A DNA stretch of 64,000 nt, from assembly GCF_014287815.1 (NCBI RefSeq), contig NZ_JACOOQ010000005.1, positions 1 to 64,000 on the forward strand. The letters are read 5' to 3'. A model generated the notes under the pieces. The model was not told the DNA's origin. It worked only from the letters and a program-made list of their open reading frames with translations, and searched no databases. Position 1 is the stretch's first letter. Each line of letters starts with the position of its first letter. A program made the position numbers and the translations under genes. Positions 52,549-60,883 of this stretch are shown here, one piece after another. Origin of the DNA: Clostridium lentum (GTDB taxonomy: Bacteria > Bacillota > Clostridia > Clostridiales > Clostridiaceae).

Positions 52549-53382
52549 ATGTTAAGAATAGGCGAGTATAATAAAATGAAAGTTGATAGAGAAAAAGACT
52601 TTGGATTTTATTTAAGAGAATTAGATGGAAGAGCTGAAGTACTACTTCCAAAATCATTACTAGAAGGAAATAAAGTAAGTGTTGGTGATGAAGTAGAAGT
52701 ATTTATATATAGAGATTCAAAGGATAGAGCTTTAGCTACATTTAAAAAGCCTTTAGCAAAGGCTTTTGACGTTGCGTATTTAAAAGTTGTACAACAAAGT
52801 GAATTTGGTGCATTCATAGATTTCGGTTTAGATAGGGATATTTTTGTTCCTCTAAAAGAGCAAAGATATAAATTACATACTGGTAAGAAATATTTATTCT
52901 ATATTTATGTAGATAAGACAGATAGATTAGCAGCAACAACTGAAGTTGAAAATTACATAGAAATTGGTGAAGGATATAAAGTAGGTGACGAAGTTACTGC
53001 AATGGTATATTCAAAAACACCAGCTGGAACTTTAAATGTTGCCATAGATGGAAAATATAAGGGGTTAGTATTACCAAATGAATACTATTTCGAAGTTCAT
53101 CCAGGTCAAGAAATGAAATTAAGAGTTAAAAGAGTATATGAAGATGGCGTAATTGGTTTAACACCTAGAAAGACAAGATTAAATGAAAGAGATGCCCTTC
53201 AAGAAAAAATTGTTAAATATATGAAAAAAAATGGAGGGTTTATGACTTTCAATGATAAATCAAGCCCTGAAGATATAAAAATAACTTTTGGAACAAGTAA
53301 AAATTACTTTAAAATGGCTTTAGGTGGGTTAATGAAAAAAGGATTAATAGCACAAGATGCAGAGGGATGTAGATTATTATAG
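52549..53382 (+). CDS. cvfB: CvfB-type S1 RNA-binding protein
   Basis: 277 residues. S1-like repeats at about 3-65 (FYLRELDGRAEVLLPKSLLE), 67-135 (YLKVVQQSEFGAFIDFGLDR, DIFVPLKEQ) and 145-210 (VGDEVTAMVYSKTPAGTLNV), then a C-terminal winged helix (DALQEKIVKYMKKNGGFMTF, FKMALGGLMKKGLIAQD). This is the architecture of staphylococcal CvfB, an RNA-binding virulence and gene-expression factor. RBS TAGGAGG. Likely cotranscribed with the carbonic anhydrase gene. Confidence 0.92.
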   Translation: MLRIGEYNKMKVDREKDFGFYLRELDGRAEVLLPKSLLEGNKVSVGDEVEVFIYRDSKDRALATFKKPLAKAFDVAYLKVVQQSEFGAFIDFGLDRDIFVPLKEQRYKLHTGKKYLFYIYVDKTDRLAATTEVENYIEIGEGYKVGDEVTAMVYSKTPAGTLNVAIDGKYKGLVLPNEYYFEVHPGQEMKLRVKRVYEDGVIGLTPRKTRLNERDALQEKIVKYMKKNGGFMTFNDKSSPEDIKITFGTSKNYFKMALGGLMKKGLIAQDAEGCRLL

Positions 53383-53392
53383 TTTATGAAAA

Positions 53393-53429
53393 AATATAGG
53401 TAAATCAGAAAAGCTGATTTACCTATATT
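53393..53429. terminator. Bidirectional terminator
   Basis: 16-base arms AATATAGGTAAATCAG (53393-53408) and its complement (53414-53429), between convergent genes. Confidence 0.88.
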
Positions 53430-53451
53430 TTTATATTAATTATAAATTAAA

Positions 53452-53943
53452 TTATTTAGGGTGATTAATGCTATACTTTAAATCATCACCAGAGATAATT
53501 TGAATATAGTAATCATTAGGGATAGAAGAAAGAGAATCTTTAATAGTTTTGCTTATTTTACCTGTAGTCACTACAATTCCTTTATGAATATTATCTAAAA
53601 CCATGGAGCCTAACAAAGAATCAATATCATCTTTAGTAAGACTTTCAGTACTAGATGATTGCTTACAAAGTACATAAAATGTATTTTGATCTTTAGTGCA
53701 TACTATATCTTGTGAATGACATTGAGAGTTTGAACAAGTAACAATATTGCTAAAGTTGTTATTATATAAAAAATCACAAGTCCAAATTGCAAATTCATCC
53801 TTGGTTAATGAGCACATGTAATTTAAGATATCTGTGGATTCAACGTATTCCTTTTTTAGCTTATAAATGATATAGATATTTTTAATAAGCTTACCGATAA
53901 AAGGAGAGATAAGTATCAAAAATATATAAATATAATCAAACAT
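53452..53943 (-). CDS. Membrane-anchored restriction-endonuclease-fold protein (Mrr-like)
   Basis: 163 residues from ATG 53943 (AAGGAGG upstream). One N-terminal membrane helix (about 3-25), a short linker, then LTKDEFAIWTCDFLYNNNFS, QDIVCTKDQNTFYVLCKQ and KGIVVTTGKISKTIKDSLSS. The pattern x-D-I-V then V-L-C-K-Q resembles the D...(E/Q)xK core of Mrr_cat domains, with Cys at the usual Gln/Glu position, and the following VVTTG strand is typical. The start overlaps the end of the upstream paralogue by 8 bases, so the two are translationally coupled. Confidence 0.65.
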   Translation of the reverse strand: MFDYIYIFLILISPFIGKLIKNIYIIYKLKKEYVESTDILNYMCSLTKDEFAIWTCDFLYNNNFSNIVTCSNSQCHSQDIVCTKDQNTFYVLCKQSSSTESLTKDDIDSLLGSMVLDNIHKGIVVTTGKISKTIKDSLSSIPNDYYIQIISGDDLKYSINHPK

Positions 53944-54490
53944 ATTTAGCCTCCTTAGAAGTAATTCCATTTAAATTTCTAATAAATCTGCTAAGTTCAT
54001 AGCCATCTATCAACTTAATTTTAAAAGAAGAATTATTATTGAAGTTATTGACAGCTTCAATATAATCAGTATTAAAAACTGAATTAGTAAATAAAAATCC
54101 ATTTTTACATTGATGCTTTACCATATTAGCAATAAATATATCAAGCCAAGGTTTATTTGTTAAATCAGATTCTTTATTTCTGTAGGAAATAAGAGAAATA
54201 TAAATATTATCTTCGTTTAAGTAACAGGTTAAAGATGGGGCTGAAATATCAGAATTCTTAATAACTCTGATATCTTTATATCCTTTTTTGGTAAGATAAG
54301 TATTTACCAAGGATAATAAATTACAAGAATCAATATCCATTAAGTCTTTAATAGATAAAAATCCTTTACTTTTTTGCATATCATTAATTTCTTTAATTAT
54401 TGAATGCTGTTTTAATTGAAGCAAATAATTAATAATTTTTATAATAAAGAATAAAGAAAAAAATATTATTAAATAAATTAAAAATTTCAT
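53936..54490 (-). CDS. Membrane-anchored nuclease-fold paralogue, degenerate
   Basis: 184 residues from ATG 54490 (AGAGGTGATA upstream); codons before it are not needed. N-terminal helix (about 3-24), then SIKDLMDIDSCNLLSLVNTY, TKKGYKDIRVIKN, NIYISLISYRNKES and NGFLFTNSVFNTDYIEAVNN. The order helix-linker-helix-beta mirrors the next gene, but the Asp and Gln-x-Lys core residues of Mrr-type nucleases are not seen. Likely a diverged duplicate that partners with the downstream protein. Function unknown. Confidence 0.6.
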   Translation of the reverse strand: MKFLIYLIIFFSLFFIIKIINYLLQLKQHSIIKEINDMQKSKGFLSIKDLMDIDSCNLLSLVNTYLTKKGYKDIRVIKNSDISAPSLTCYLNEDNIYISLISYRNKESDLTNKPWLDIFIANMVKHQCKNGFLFTNSVFNTDYIEAVNNFNNNSSFKIKLIDGYELSRFIRNLNGITSKEAKYV

Positions 54491-54753
54491 AAATATATCA
54501 CCTCTTAGTTTGAAGTATATCCGTAAAAATAATCTATTATACATATAATGGATTATTGAATAACTAATTTTTACAAATTTTGTTTATTCAACAACTTAAT
54601 ATATAAAAGAAAAAGATAAAAAAATATTAAAAGTGATAAAAATAAAAAAATATTTGAATATTTTTGTTAGAAAGTTATAATAGATATAAGACTAAAAAAA
54701 ATATATATAAATTGATTGACAATTTTTTATCAATTAAAGTAGTGGAGGAAAGT

Positions 54754-55140
54754 ATGGGAAAGGTTGTTAAATCTACTATAGTTATTTACGACGATTTTAA
54801 AAATATACTTATTGCAGAAAGGGGAAAAGGAAAGAACACTCCAAAGCAATGGGGGTTATTTGGGAAAGAATTAAAGGGAAAAGAAACAGCAGAAAGAGCT
54901 ATAATAAAAGCTGTAGATAAAGATATAAAATGTACTATCTTTGATTTAGAGAATTTTAAGGAATATAGTGCTAATGAAAATGGTGATGAAACTATTCAAG
55001 TTTATACAGGAACAGTAAGAGAGTATATCACTACACATAAAACAATTAACACTGTAAGATGGATAGGAAAAAAAGATATAGAAAAGTATAATTTTTCTCA
55101 TGAAGATTTAGAAATTATAAAAGAGTATTTTTCAATATAA
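54754..55140 (+). CDS. NUDIX-fold protein with eroded catalytic box
   Basis: 128 residues from ATG 54754, preceded by GTGGAGGAA; an open frame continues upstream to a TTG but lacks a ribosome site. KNILIAERGKGKNTPKQWGL and LFGKELKGKETAERAII follow the NUDIX layout (W-x-x-P/F-G-G-K). The catalytic helix REUxEExGU is replaced by KAVDKDI, so the metal-binding Glu residues are missing. C-terminal VRWIGKKDIEKYNFSHED is typical of the fold. Probably binding rather than hydrolysing. Confidence 0.78.
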   Translation: MGKVVKSTIVIYDDFKNILIAERGKGKNTPKQWGLFGKELKGKETAERAIIKAVDKDIKCTIFDLENFKEYSANENGDETIQVYTGTVREYITTHKTINTVRWIGKKDIEKYNFSHEDLEIIKEYFSI

Positions 55141-55146
55141 ATAAAA

Positions 55147-55180
55147 GCTTAAGATAGCATAGTACATATGTATCTTAAGC
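55147..55180 (+). terminator. Terminator of NUDIX-like gene
   Basis: GCTTAAGATA (55147-55156) with TATCTTAAGC (55171-55180), then ATTATTTAT. Confidence 0.75.
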
Positions 55181-55219
55181 ATTATTTATATAAAAATAAG
55201 TAAACAGAGGGTGAATAAT

Positions 55220-55642
55220 ATGGAGATTGGAAGAATTCAAAGAGGAAATGCATTAACTCAAGAAGTAAAAGTATCAGGGAACAAGAAAGATTTTCCCCAA
55301 AGTTTTAATCAAGCTAGAGACAGACGTTCGCAAGAACAGCTTAAGCAACTTATTGATGATATAAAAAAGAAAGGTAATAGACTTGTTGTAACAAAGACTT
55401 ATATAGATGTAATAAATTACAAAAAGATGATTAAGGAGTATCTAGAATCTGTATTGAAATATATGTATGAAACTAAAAAAGATATAAGCTTTTGGCAAAC
55501 TCAATATTTTATTACAGTAAACACAATAGATGGAAAACTTGAGGAATTAACATCTGCATTTTTAAATGGAGAAATGGAAAATATAAATATTGCAGCAACT
55601 GTTGATGAGATACAGGGATTAGTGGTAGATATTTATAGATAA
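55220..55642 (+). CDS. yaaR: YaaR family protein (DUF327)
   Basis: 140 residues from ATG 55220 (GAGGGTGA upstream). Helical; RRSQEQLKQLIDDIKKKGNR, YIDVINYKKMIKEYLESVLK and VDEIQGLVVDIYR match the DUF327/YaaR pattern, known from Firmicutes near tmk-holB. Here it stands instead before an ABC exporter, 21 bases apart and perhaps cotranscribed. Function unknown. Confidence 0.85.
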   Translation: MEIGRIQRGNALTQEVKVSGNKKDFPQSFNQARDRRSQEQLKQLIDDIKKKGNRLVVTKTYIDVINYKKMIKEYLESVLKYMYETKKDISFWQTQYFITVNTIDGKLEELTSAFLNGEMENINIAATVDEIQGLVVDIYR

Positions 55643-55663
55643 ATAAAAGACGGGAGAAAATTA

Positions 55664-57379
55664 ATGTTAAAAAGTTTTATAAAATTTTATAAACCATATA
55701 AAAAATTATTCTTTTTAGATTTGTTGGTGGCGACCATAGCATCGGTATGTGAATTAATATATCCAATGCTTACAAGAACATTGATTAATGAAACTATACC
55801 TAATAGAAATATAAGAACTATAGGTGTATTTGCAGTAGTTTTAATTATATTATATTTAATCAAAGCAGCATGTGCATATTTTATGCAATATTGGGGGCAT
55901 GTAGTTGGTGTAAGAATGCAGGCGGACATGAGAAAGGAGCTATTTAATCATTTAGAAAGGCTTCCTAATAAGTATTTTGATAATACCAAAACCGGTGAAA
56001 TAATGAGTAGAATGATTAATGATTTAATGGAGATTTCTGAACTTGCTCATCATGGTCCGGAAAATATATTTATTTCAGCAATAATGTTTATTGGTTCATT
56101 TATAATATTAGCAGGAATAAATATAAAGCTTACTCTTATCATATTTACAGTGCTTCCTGTTATAGTTATTTTTACCTTATATCAAAGAAAAAAGATGAAA
56201 AAGGCTTTTATGCAAACGAGAATTGAAACAGCGGAAGTAAATTCAACTTTAGAAAATTCCATAGCAGGAATTAGAACATCTAAGGCTTTTTTAGGACAGA
56301 AGTATGAAGAAGAAAAGTTTGAAAAGGGAAATGTTAGGTTTAAGGAAGCAAGAGAAAAAGCGTACAAGGTTATGGCAGAATACTCTTCAGGAGTGAATTT
56401 TGGACTAGATCTTTTAGATTATGTAGTTTTAATAATTGGTGGACTATTTACTTATTATGATTTAATAAATCTTGGAGATTTCTTAGCATATGTATTATAT
56501 ATAAAATTATTTAAGCAACCAATAAAAACTATAGTGGACTTTATGGAACAATATCAAAATGGTATGACAGGATTTAAGAGATACCTTACCATTATGGAAG
56601 AGGAAGAAGAAAAAGAAGGTAATGAAAACTTAAGAGAGGTTAAAGGGAAAATTACCTTTGACAATATTCATTTTAGCTATGAAGATAATAAGGTGTTAAA
56701 TGGATTAAGTCTTAATATAGAAGCAGGAAAAATGCTTGCGTTAGTTGGACCTTCTGGTGGTGGGAAAAGTACTTTATGTAATCTTATACCAAGGTTTTAT
56801 GATGTTGATGGAGGTGATATATTAATAGATAATAAGAGTATTTATGATTTATCACTAGAATCATTAAGAAGCAATATTGGTATTGTACAGCAGGAAGTAT
56901 TCCTATTTACTGGAACCATTAAGGAAAATATTAAATATGGTAAGCAGGATGCAACTGATGATGAAATAATAGAAGCTGCTAAAAGAGCTAATATTCATAA
57001 GTTTATTATTAGCCTTCCAGATGGATATGATACTTTCATAGGAGAAAGAGGAGTCAAGCTTTCTGGAGGACAGAAACAAAGGTTATCCATTGCTAGAGTA
57101 TTTCTTAAGAATCCTCCAATATTAATTTTAGATGAAGCTACTTCTGCTTTAGATAATGTGACAGAATTCTTAATACAAAAATCTTTAGAAGAATTATGCA
57201 AGGGAAGAACTACAATTGTAGTTGCTCATAGGTTATCTACTATTAAAAATGCAAATGAAATAATAGTGCTTACAGATAAGGGTATTGAGGAGAGAGGAAA
57301 CCATGAAGAACTATTAAGAAAAGACGGAATATATGCAGAATTAAATAAATATGCAGAAAAACATAAGAGTATCAGCTAA
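55664..57379 (+). CDS. ABC exporter, fused membrane and ATPase domains
   Basis: 571 residues. ABC transporter type 1 membrane domain with six helices (about 10-310) including LPNKYFDNTKTGEIMSRMIN, then ATPase: Walker A LVGPSGGGKSTLCNLIPRFY (about 366-385), Q-loop IGIVQQEVFLFTGTIKENI, signature VKLSGGQKQRLSIARV, Walker B ILILDEATSALD, H-loop VVAHRLSTI. Half-transporter of the multidrug/lipid exporter class, working as a dimer. Substrate unknown. RBS GGGAGA. Confidence 0.94.
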   Translation: MLKSFIKFYKPYKKLFFLDLLVATIASVCELIYPMLTRTLINETIPNRNIRTIGVFAVVLIILYLIKAACAYFMQYWGHVVGVRMQADMRKELFNHLERLPNKYFDNTKTGEIMSRMINDLMEISELAHHGPENIFISAIMFIGSFIILAGINIKLTLIIFTVLPVIVIFTLYQRKKMKKAFMQTRIETAEVNSTLENSIAGIRTSKAFLGQKYEEEKFEKGNVRFKEAREKAYKVMAEYSSGVNFGLDLLDYVVLIIGGLFTYYDLINLGDFLAYVLYIKLFKQPIKTIVDFMEQYQNGMTGFKRYLTIMEEEEEKEGNENLREVKGKITFDNIHFSYEDNKVLNGLSLNIEAGKMLALVGPSGGGKSTLCNLIPRFYDVDGGDILIDNKSIYDLSLESLRSNIGIVQQEVFLFTGTIKENIKYGKQDATDDEIIEAAKRANIHKFIISLPDGYDTFIGERGVKLSGGQKQRLSIARVFLKNPPILILDEATSALDNVTEFLIQKSLEELCKGRTTIVVAHRLSTIKNANEIIVLTDKGIEERGNHEELLRKDGIYAELNKYAEKHKSIS

Positions 57380-57606
57380 CTTAAAAAATTAGGATAAAAA
57401 GGTTGACATATAATATTTAGATGTATATCTATGTGAAAGATAAGTTTTAAATATAGAGGGTGTTTCACTTTTTTTACGGCATTAAGTTTAAAATAAAATT
57501 ATATTGCATAGAATAATGATGTATAAATAGTGTATTGACTTATTTATAAAGTAGTTGTAGAATTTAAACAAGGAAATACCCCATGGGGGTACAAGGAGGA
57601 TTTAAA
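57380..57606 (+). promoter_or_regulatory. trxAB control region with CsoR/CstR-like operator
   Basis: TTGACT (57535-57540), 17-base spacer, TAGAAT (57558-57563). Just after the expected start point lies TACCCC-ATG-GGGGTA (57577-57591), a perfect palindrome and the only G/C-rich word for hundreds of bases; TACCC...GGGTA is the operator form of CsoR-family (copper or persulfide sensing) repressors. AAGGAGGA follows directly before the trxA ATG. Further upstream TTGACA-17-TATCTA (57403-57431) is followed by GTGAAA/TTTCAC (57433-57438, 57463-57468) and T8. Confidence 0.6.
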
Positions 57607-57921
57607 ATGGTAGAACATATAAGTGAAAATGATTTTGTATCTAAGGTAGTAGAATTCGATGGGATTTCAGTAGTAGATTTCTGGGCTGAATGGTGTGGTC
57701 CATGTAAGATGATAGGACCTATATTTGAAGAAGTTGCAGGAGAATTAACAAATGCTAAGTTTGTTAAAGCTAATGTAGATGAATGCCCTAATTTAGCTGG
57801 TAAATATAGAGTTGCAAGTATTCCAACAATAATGGTATTTAAAGATGGTGCTCCAGTTGATACTTTAGTTGGATTTATGCCTAAAGATCAATTAAAGAAT
57901 GCAATAGCTAAACATCTTTAA
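57607..57921 (+). CDS. trxA: Thioredoxin
   Basis: 104 residues from ATG 57607 (AAGGAGGA upstream). An in-frame ATG at 57583 lies in the operator palindrome and gives a Gly-rich extension, so it is rejected. Thioredoxin fold with FWAEWCGPCKM (active site Cys-Gly-Pro-Cys, about 29-32), VDECPNLAGKYRVASIPTIM with the cis-Pro. General disulfide reductant. Sixteen bases before trxB. Confidence 0.97.
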   Translation: MVEHISENDFVSKVVEFDGISVVDFWAEWCGPCKMIGPIFEEVAGELTNAKFVKANVDECPNLAGKYRVASIPTIMVFKDGAPVDTLVGFMPKDQLKNAIAKHL

Positions 57922-57937
57922 GATATAGAGGTGCTAA

Positions 57938-58798
57938 GTGGAAAGAGTCGATATTGCTATAATTGGAAGTGGGCCAGCAGGATTATCAGCAGCATTAAAT
58001 GCAAAGATTAGAAATAAAAGTTTTATTGTATTTGGGAATAATAATTTATCAAATAAGATAACTAAAGCATCAAAGATAAATAATTATTTAGGTTTTTATG
58101 GTGTTACAGGAAAAGACCTAGCGGAAAAATTTAAAGAACATGTAGCTTCAATGGATATTAAAATTACTGAAGAAAGAGTTAATAATATTTATGCAATGGG
58201 TGAATATTTTGCTCTTATGGTAAATGAAAAAATGTATGAAGCTAAAGCTATTATTTTAGCCACTGGAATGGAAGTTGGTAAGACTTTAGAAGGTGAAGAA
58301 AGACTGCTAGGAAAAGGTGTAGGATATTGTGCAACTTGTGATGCACCTTTATATAGAGATAAGGTTGTAACTGTCATAGGATATAATAAAGAAGCTGAAG
58401 AAGAAGCAAATTATGTTAGTGAATTAGCTTCTAAAGTAAACTATGTTGCTATGTATAAAGATGAATATGATCTTAAAGATGACATAGAAGTAGTAGTTGA
58501 TAGACCGTTAGAAATACTAGGAGATACAAAAGTAAATGCTGTTAGATTTAAAGATAAAGAAATTGAAAGCGATGGAGTTTTTGTATTAAGAGATAGTATA
58601 TCACCTGGACAGCTTGTTCCAGGGCTACTGATGGAAAATGGCCACATTAAAGTTGATAGAACTATGGCTACAAATATACCAGGATGTTTTGCAGCTGGAG
58701 ATTGTGTTGGAGTACCATACCAATATATAAAATCAGCAGGTGAAGGTAATATTGCTGCTTTAAGTGCAGTTAAATATTTAGATGGATTAGCTAAATAA
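57938..58798 (+). CDS. trxB: Thioredoxin reductase-like flavoprotein, apparently NADPH-independent
   Basis: 286 residues from a GTG with GAGGTG upstream; shorter than NADPH-type TrxB (about 305-320). FAD-binding IIGSGPAGLSAALNA (about 7-21), redox GYCATCDAP (CxxC, about 133-136) and AAGDCVGVPYQYIKSAGEG (about 250-268) are normal. In the second nucleotide domain the GGGxSAxEEA motif reads VIGYNKEAEEEANYVSEL and the HRRxxxR motif is absent. This pattern is known for ferredoxin-dependent flavin thioredoxin reductases described in clostridia and cyanobacteria. Reduces TrxA encoded just upstream. Confidence 0.88.
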   Translation: MERVDIAIIGSGPAGLSAALNAKIRNKSFIVFGNNNLSNKITKASKINNYLGFYGVTGKDLAEKFKEHVASMDIKITEERVNNIYAMGEYFALMVNEKMYEAKAIILATGMEVGKTLEGEERLLGKGVGYCATCDAPLYRDKVVTVIGYNKEAEEEANYVSELASKVNYVAMYKDEYDLKDDIEVVVDRPLEILGDTKVNAVRFKDKEIESDGVFVLRDSISPGQLVPGLLMENGHIKVDRTMATNIPGCFAAGDCVGVPYQYIKSAGEGNIAALSAVKYLDGLAK

Positions 58799-58812
58799 TA
58801 TATTATTTAAAG

Positions 58813-58848
58813 ATAGGTTATCGTTAAAATTATTTAATGATAACCTAT
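58813..58848 (+). terminator. Terminator of trxAB
   Basis: ATAGGTTATC (58813-58822) with GATAACCTAT (58839-58848), extended by A/T pairs inside, then TATTTTTG. Confidence 0.85.
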
Positions 58849-58906
58849 TATTTTTGTGAATATATGTTACAATTATACATATATGGTGTAAAAAGGGGGA
58901 AGAGAT

Positions 58907-60835
58907 ATGGTTGTAAATAAATTATATAAAAATTTAATGGAACATTGGAATAAATATGGATATAGCGTTTATAAAAATCAGGATTTAAGTGAAGCGGGTA
59001 AAAATGATTGTGAAGAATTATATCTAAATGACCCTCTAGAAGCAGAAGTGAAAAATCAGTTAGCTACAGAACTTATTGAGATGTTCTTTGAAAATAATGA
59101 TAGACAATATGTTGATGATGATATAATAAATTATTTAAATAGTAATCCTTTAGTAAGATATTATTTTGCCTTTGAAGAAAAATTAAATGTTTATATTAAA
59201 GAAGGATTAATAAGTAAGAATAATATTTTTTCAGCAGCACAAAATTATTTATTAGATAGTGATGATGTTGAAGGAATAAAATTTGCGTTATCACTGTTGA
59301 GATATTGTGCCAATGAAGAGGCAGAAGAAATATTAAAGGCTTTTTCAAATCATAATGAATTTATCTTTTACTGTATAGAAGGACTTAAGGAATATGATAA
59401 ATGCAATAGCATAATTTTTGAAATAGCAAAAGCATCAAGAGGTTATGGCAAGATAATGGCCATAACTAATTTAGAATATATAAATGAAGAAATAAAGAAA
59501 TGGGTAATTGAAGCAGAAGCAGATAATGAAATGTTGGAGACTGTCCTTGTGGCAATGACTTATAATAATGATTATTATATTGAATACTTCTTTGGTGATG
59601 AATATACAGAAGAAAAGTATAATTTATTGACTAAAAAGCTGAAAGAATTGTACACATTAAAAGGATTTTTTATTGAACACATAACTATAGATATAGTATA
59701 TGGATACTGGAATTATTATAGAAAGTTTGGTAAGAATTTTAATTCTCTATATGTAATGTGTGAATTATTATCATTATTTTTAAAGGAAGATAAAGATGAT
59801 GTACAGCTGATGGAAGTGATATCAATGTCATCTGATGATAAGATAAAGATAGAGGAAATGAAGAATATTATAATGAGTGACAATAATGATGGTGTTATTA
59901 AGAGGGCGCTTTCTGATGAAAGTAGTGATGTGGATGAAATAGTTGATATAGCATTAGCTATAAATGTATGTCTTCAATATGGCGATTTTGAAGAACGATT
60001 ATGGAAGGATTCGTCACAAGTTAGCATTTACAATTATATTATGACTGAATGTGATAAAGAATCAAAAGAAAAGCTTATTGAGTTTGCAAAAGTATATTTG
60101 GATATAGATAGGGTCACAGGAGGAGCGGAACCTTTAGATGAGGAAAATCTAGATTATAGATATATTGTTGATAGCTGTTTATATTTAATTGTGTCATATA
60201 TGGATGAACTAAAAGATAAATATATTGATATAAACATAAAGGCTTTAAGTGCAAGATATACTCCAACTAGACGAGCAGCACTCAATAATTTAAGGGGCAT
60301 AAATTATGAATATTTAAACAACTATATTCATATTCTTGAAGGGTGTTATAAAAGAGAAGTAAATAAGGAGCTTAAGCAAAGTATTATAAGATTTTTAGAT
60401 GGATTTAATAGCAAAAAGAAAAGGCAATATGAAAACATTGGTGATGTAAGGGTATCTCCATATACAAAAGATGCATTTTTAACTATAACCAAGGTGGAAG
60501 ATATGGATAAATTTGATTTGACCATTGTAGAAAATAAAATAAGATCAGGAGCATTAGTTTATTTAAAGAGGGATAAGGATAATGCTGAAGCTGAAAATGC
60601 TATTATGGTGTTAACAGAAAAGGGATATTTACTAGGTTATGTATCAAAAGAAAATAATTATATATTAAAAAATTTAATGGATTGGGGTAAAATCTTATAT
60701 GGACAGATAAAGAAAGTAGATGAAGATTATAAGTCTATGGAAATAAAGGTATATTTAAGTTATGTTGATGTAATGAGAGAAGTTAAGGATACATTTAATA
60801 TGGTAACAGATCAATCAATGGGATATTTAAATTAA
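58907..60835 (+). CDS. Large helical protein with HIRAN-like C-terminus, unknown
   Basis: 642 residues, soluble, acidic and rich in Asn/Asp/Glu/Ile/Tyr. Residues about 60-520 look like consecutive helix pairs of HEAT/ARM type (GIKFALSLLRYCANEEAEEI, SARYTPTRRAALNNLRGINY). The last 130 residues change character: VSPYTKDAFLTITKVEDMDK, YLKRDKDNAEAENAIMVL and KGYLLGYVSKENNYILKNLM, resembling a HIRAN domain (N-A-I-x-V then LGYV-x-x-x-x-N-x-x-L). HIRAN modules in other proteins bind DNA ends. RBS GGGGGAAGAG. Single gene. I do not recognise a named family. Confidence 0.7.
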   Translation: MVVNKLYKNLMEHWNKYGYSVYKNQDLSEAGKNDCEELYLNDPLEAEVKNQLATELIEMFFENNDRQYVDDDIINYLNSNPLVRYYFAFEEKLNVYIKEGLISKNNIFSAAQNYLLDSDDVEGIKFALSLLRYCANEEAEEILKAFSNHNEFIFYCIEGLKEYDKCNSIIFEIAKASRGYGKIMAITNLEYINEEIKKWVIEAEADNEMLETVLVAMTYNNDYYIEYFFGDEYTEEKYNLLTKKLKELYTLKGFFIEHITIDIVYGYWNYYRKFGKNFNSLYVMCELLSLFLKEDKDDVQLMEVISMSSDDKIKIEEMKNIIMSDNNDGVIKRALSDESSDVDEIVDIALAINVCLQYGDFEERLWKDSSQVSIYNYIMTECDKESKEKLIEFAKVYLDIDRVTGGAEPLDEENLDYRYIVDSCLYLIVSYMDELKDKYIDINIKALSARYTPTRRAALNNLRGINYEYLNNYIHILEGCYKREVNKELKQSIIRFLDGFNSKKKRQYENIGDVRVSPYTKDAFLTITKVEDMDKFDLTIVENKIRSGALVYLKRDKDNAEAENAIMVLTEKGYLLGYVSKENNYILKNLMDWGKILYGQIKKVDEDYKSMEIKVYLSYVDVMREVKDTFNMVTDQSMGYLN

Positions 60836-60845
60836 AAGATATGTA

Positions 60846-60883
60846 ATTAAAAATGACGGATAGCAATCTCCGTCATTTTTAAT
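60846..60883. terminator. Bidirectional terminator
   Basis: ATTAAAAATGACGGA (60846-60860) with TCCGTCATTTTTAAT (60869-60883), between convergent genes. Confidence 0.9.

Noticed and set aside
57583..57606. Earlier ATG for trxA
   Set aside because: It lies inside the GC palindrome and adds residues foreign to thioredoxins; AAGGAGGA fits ATG 57607.
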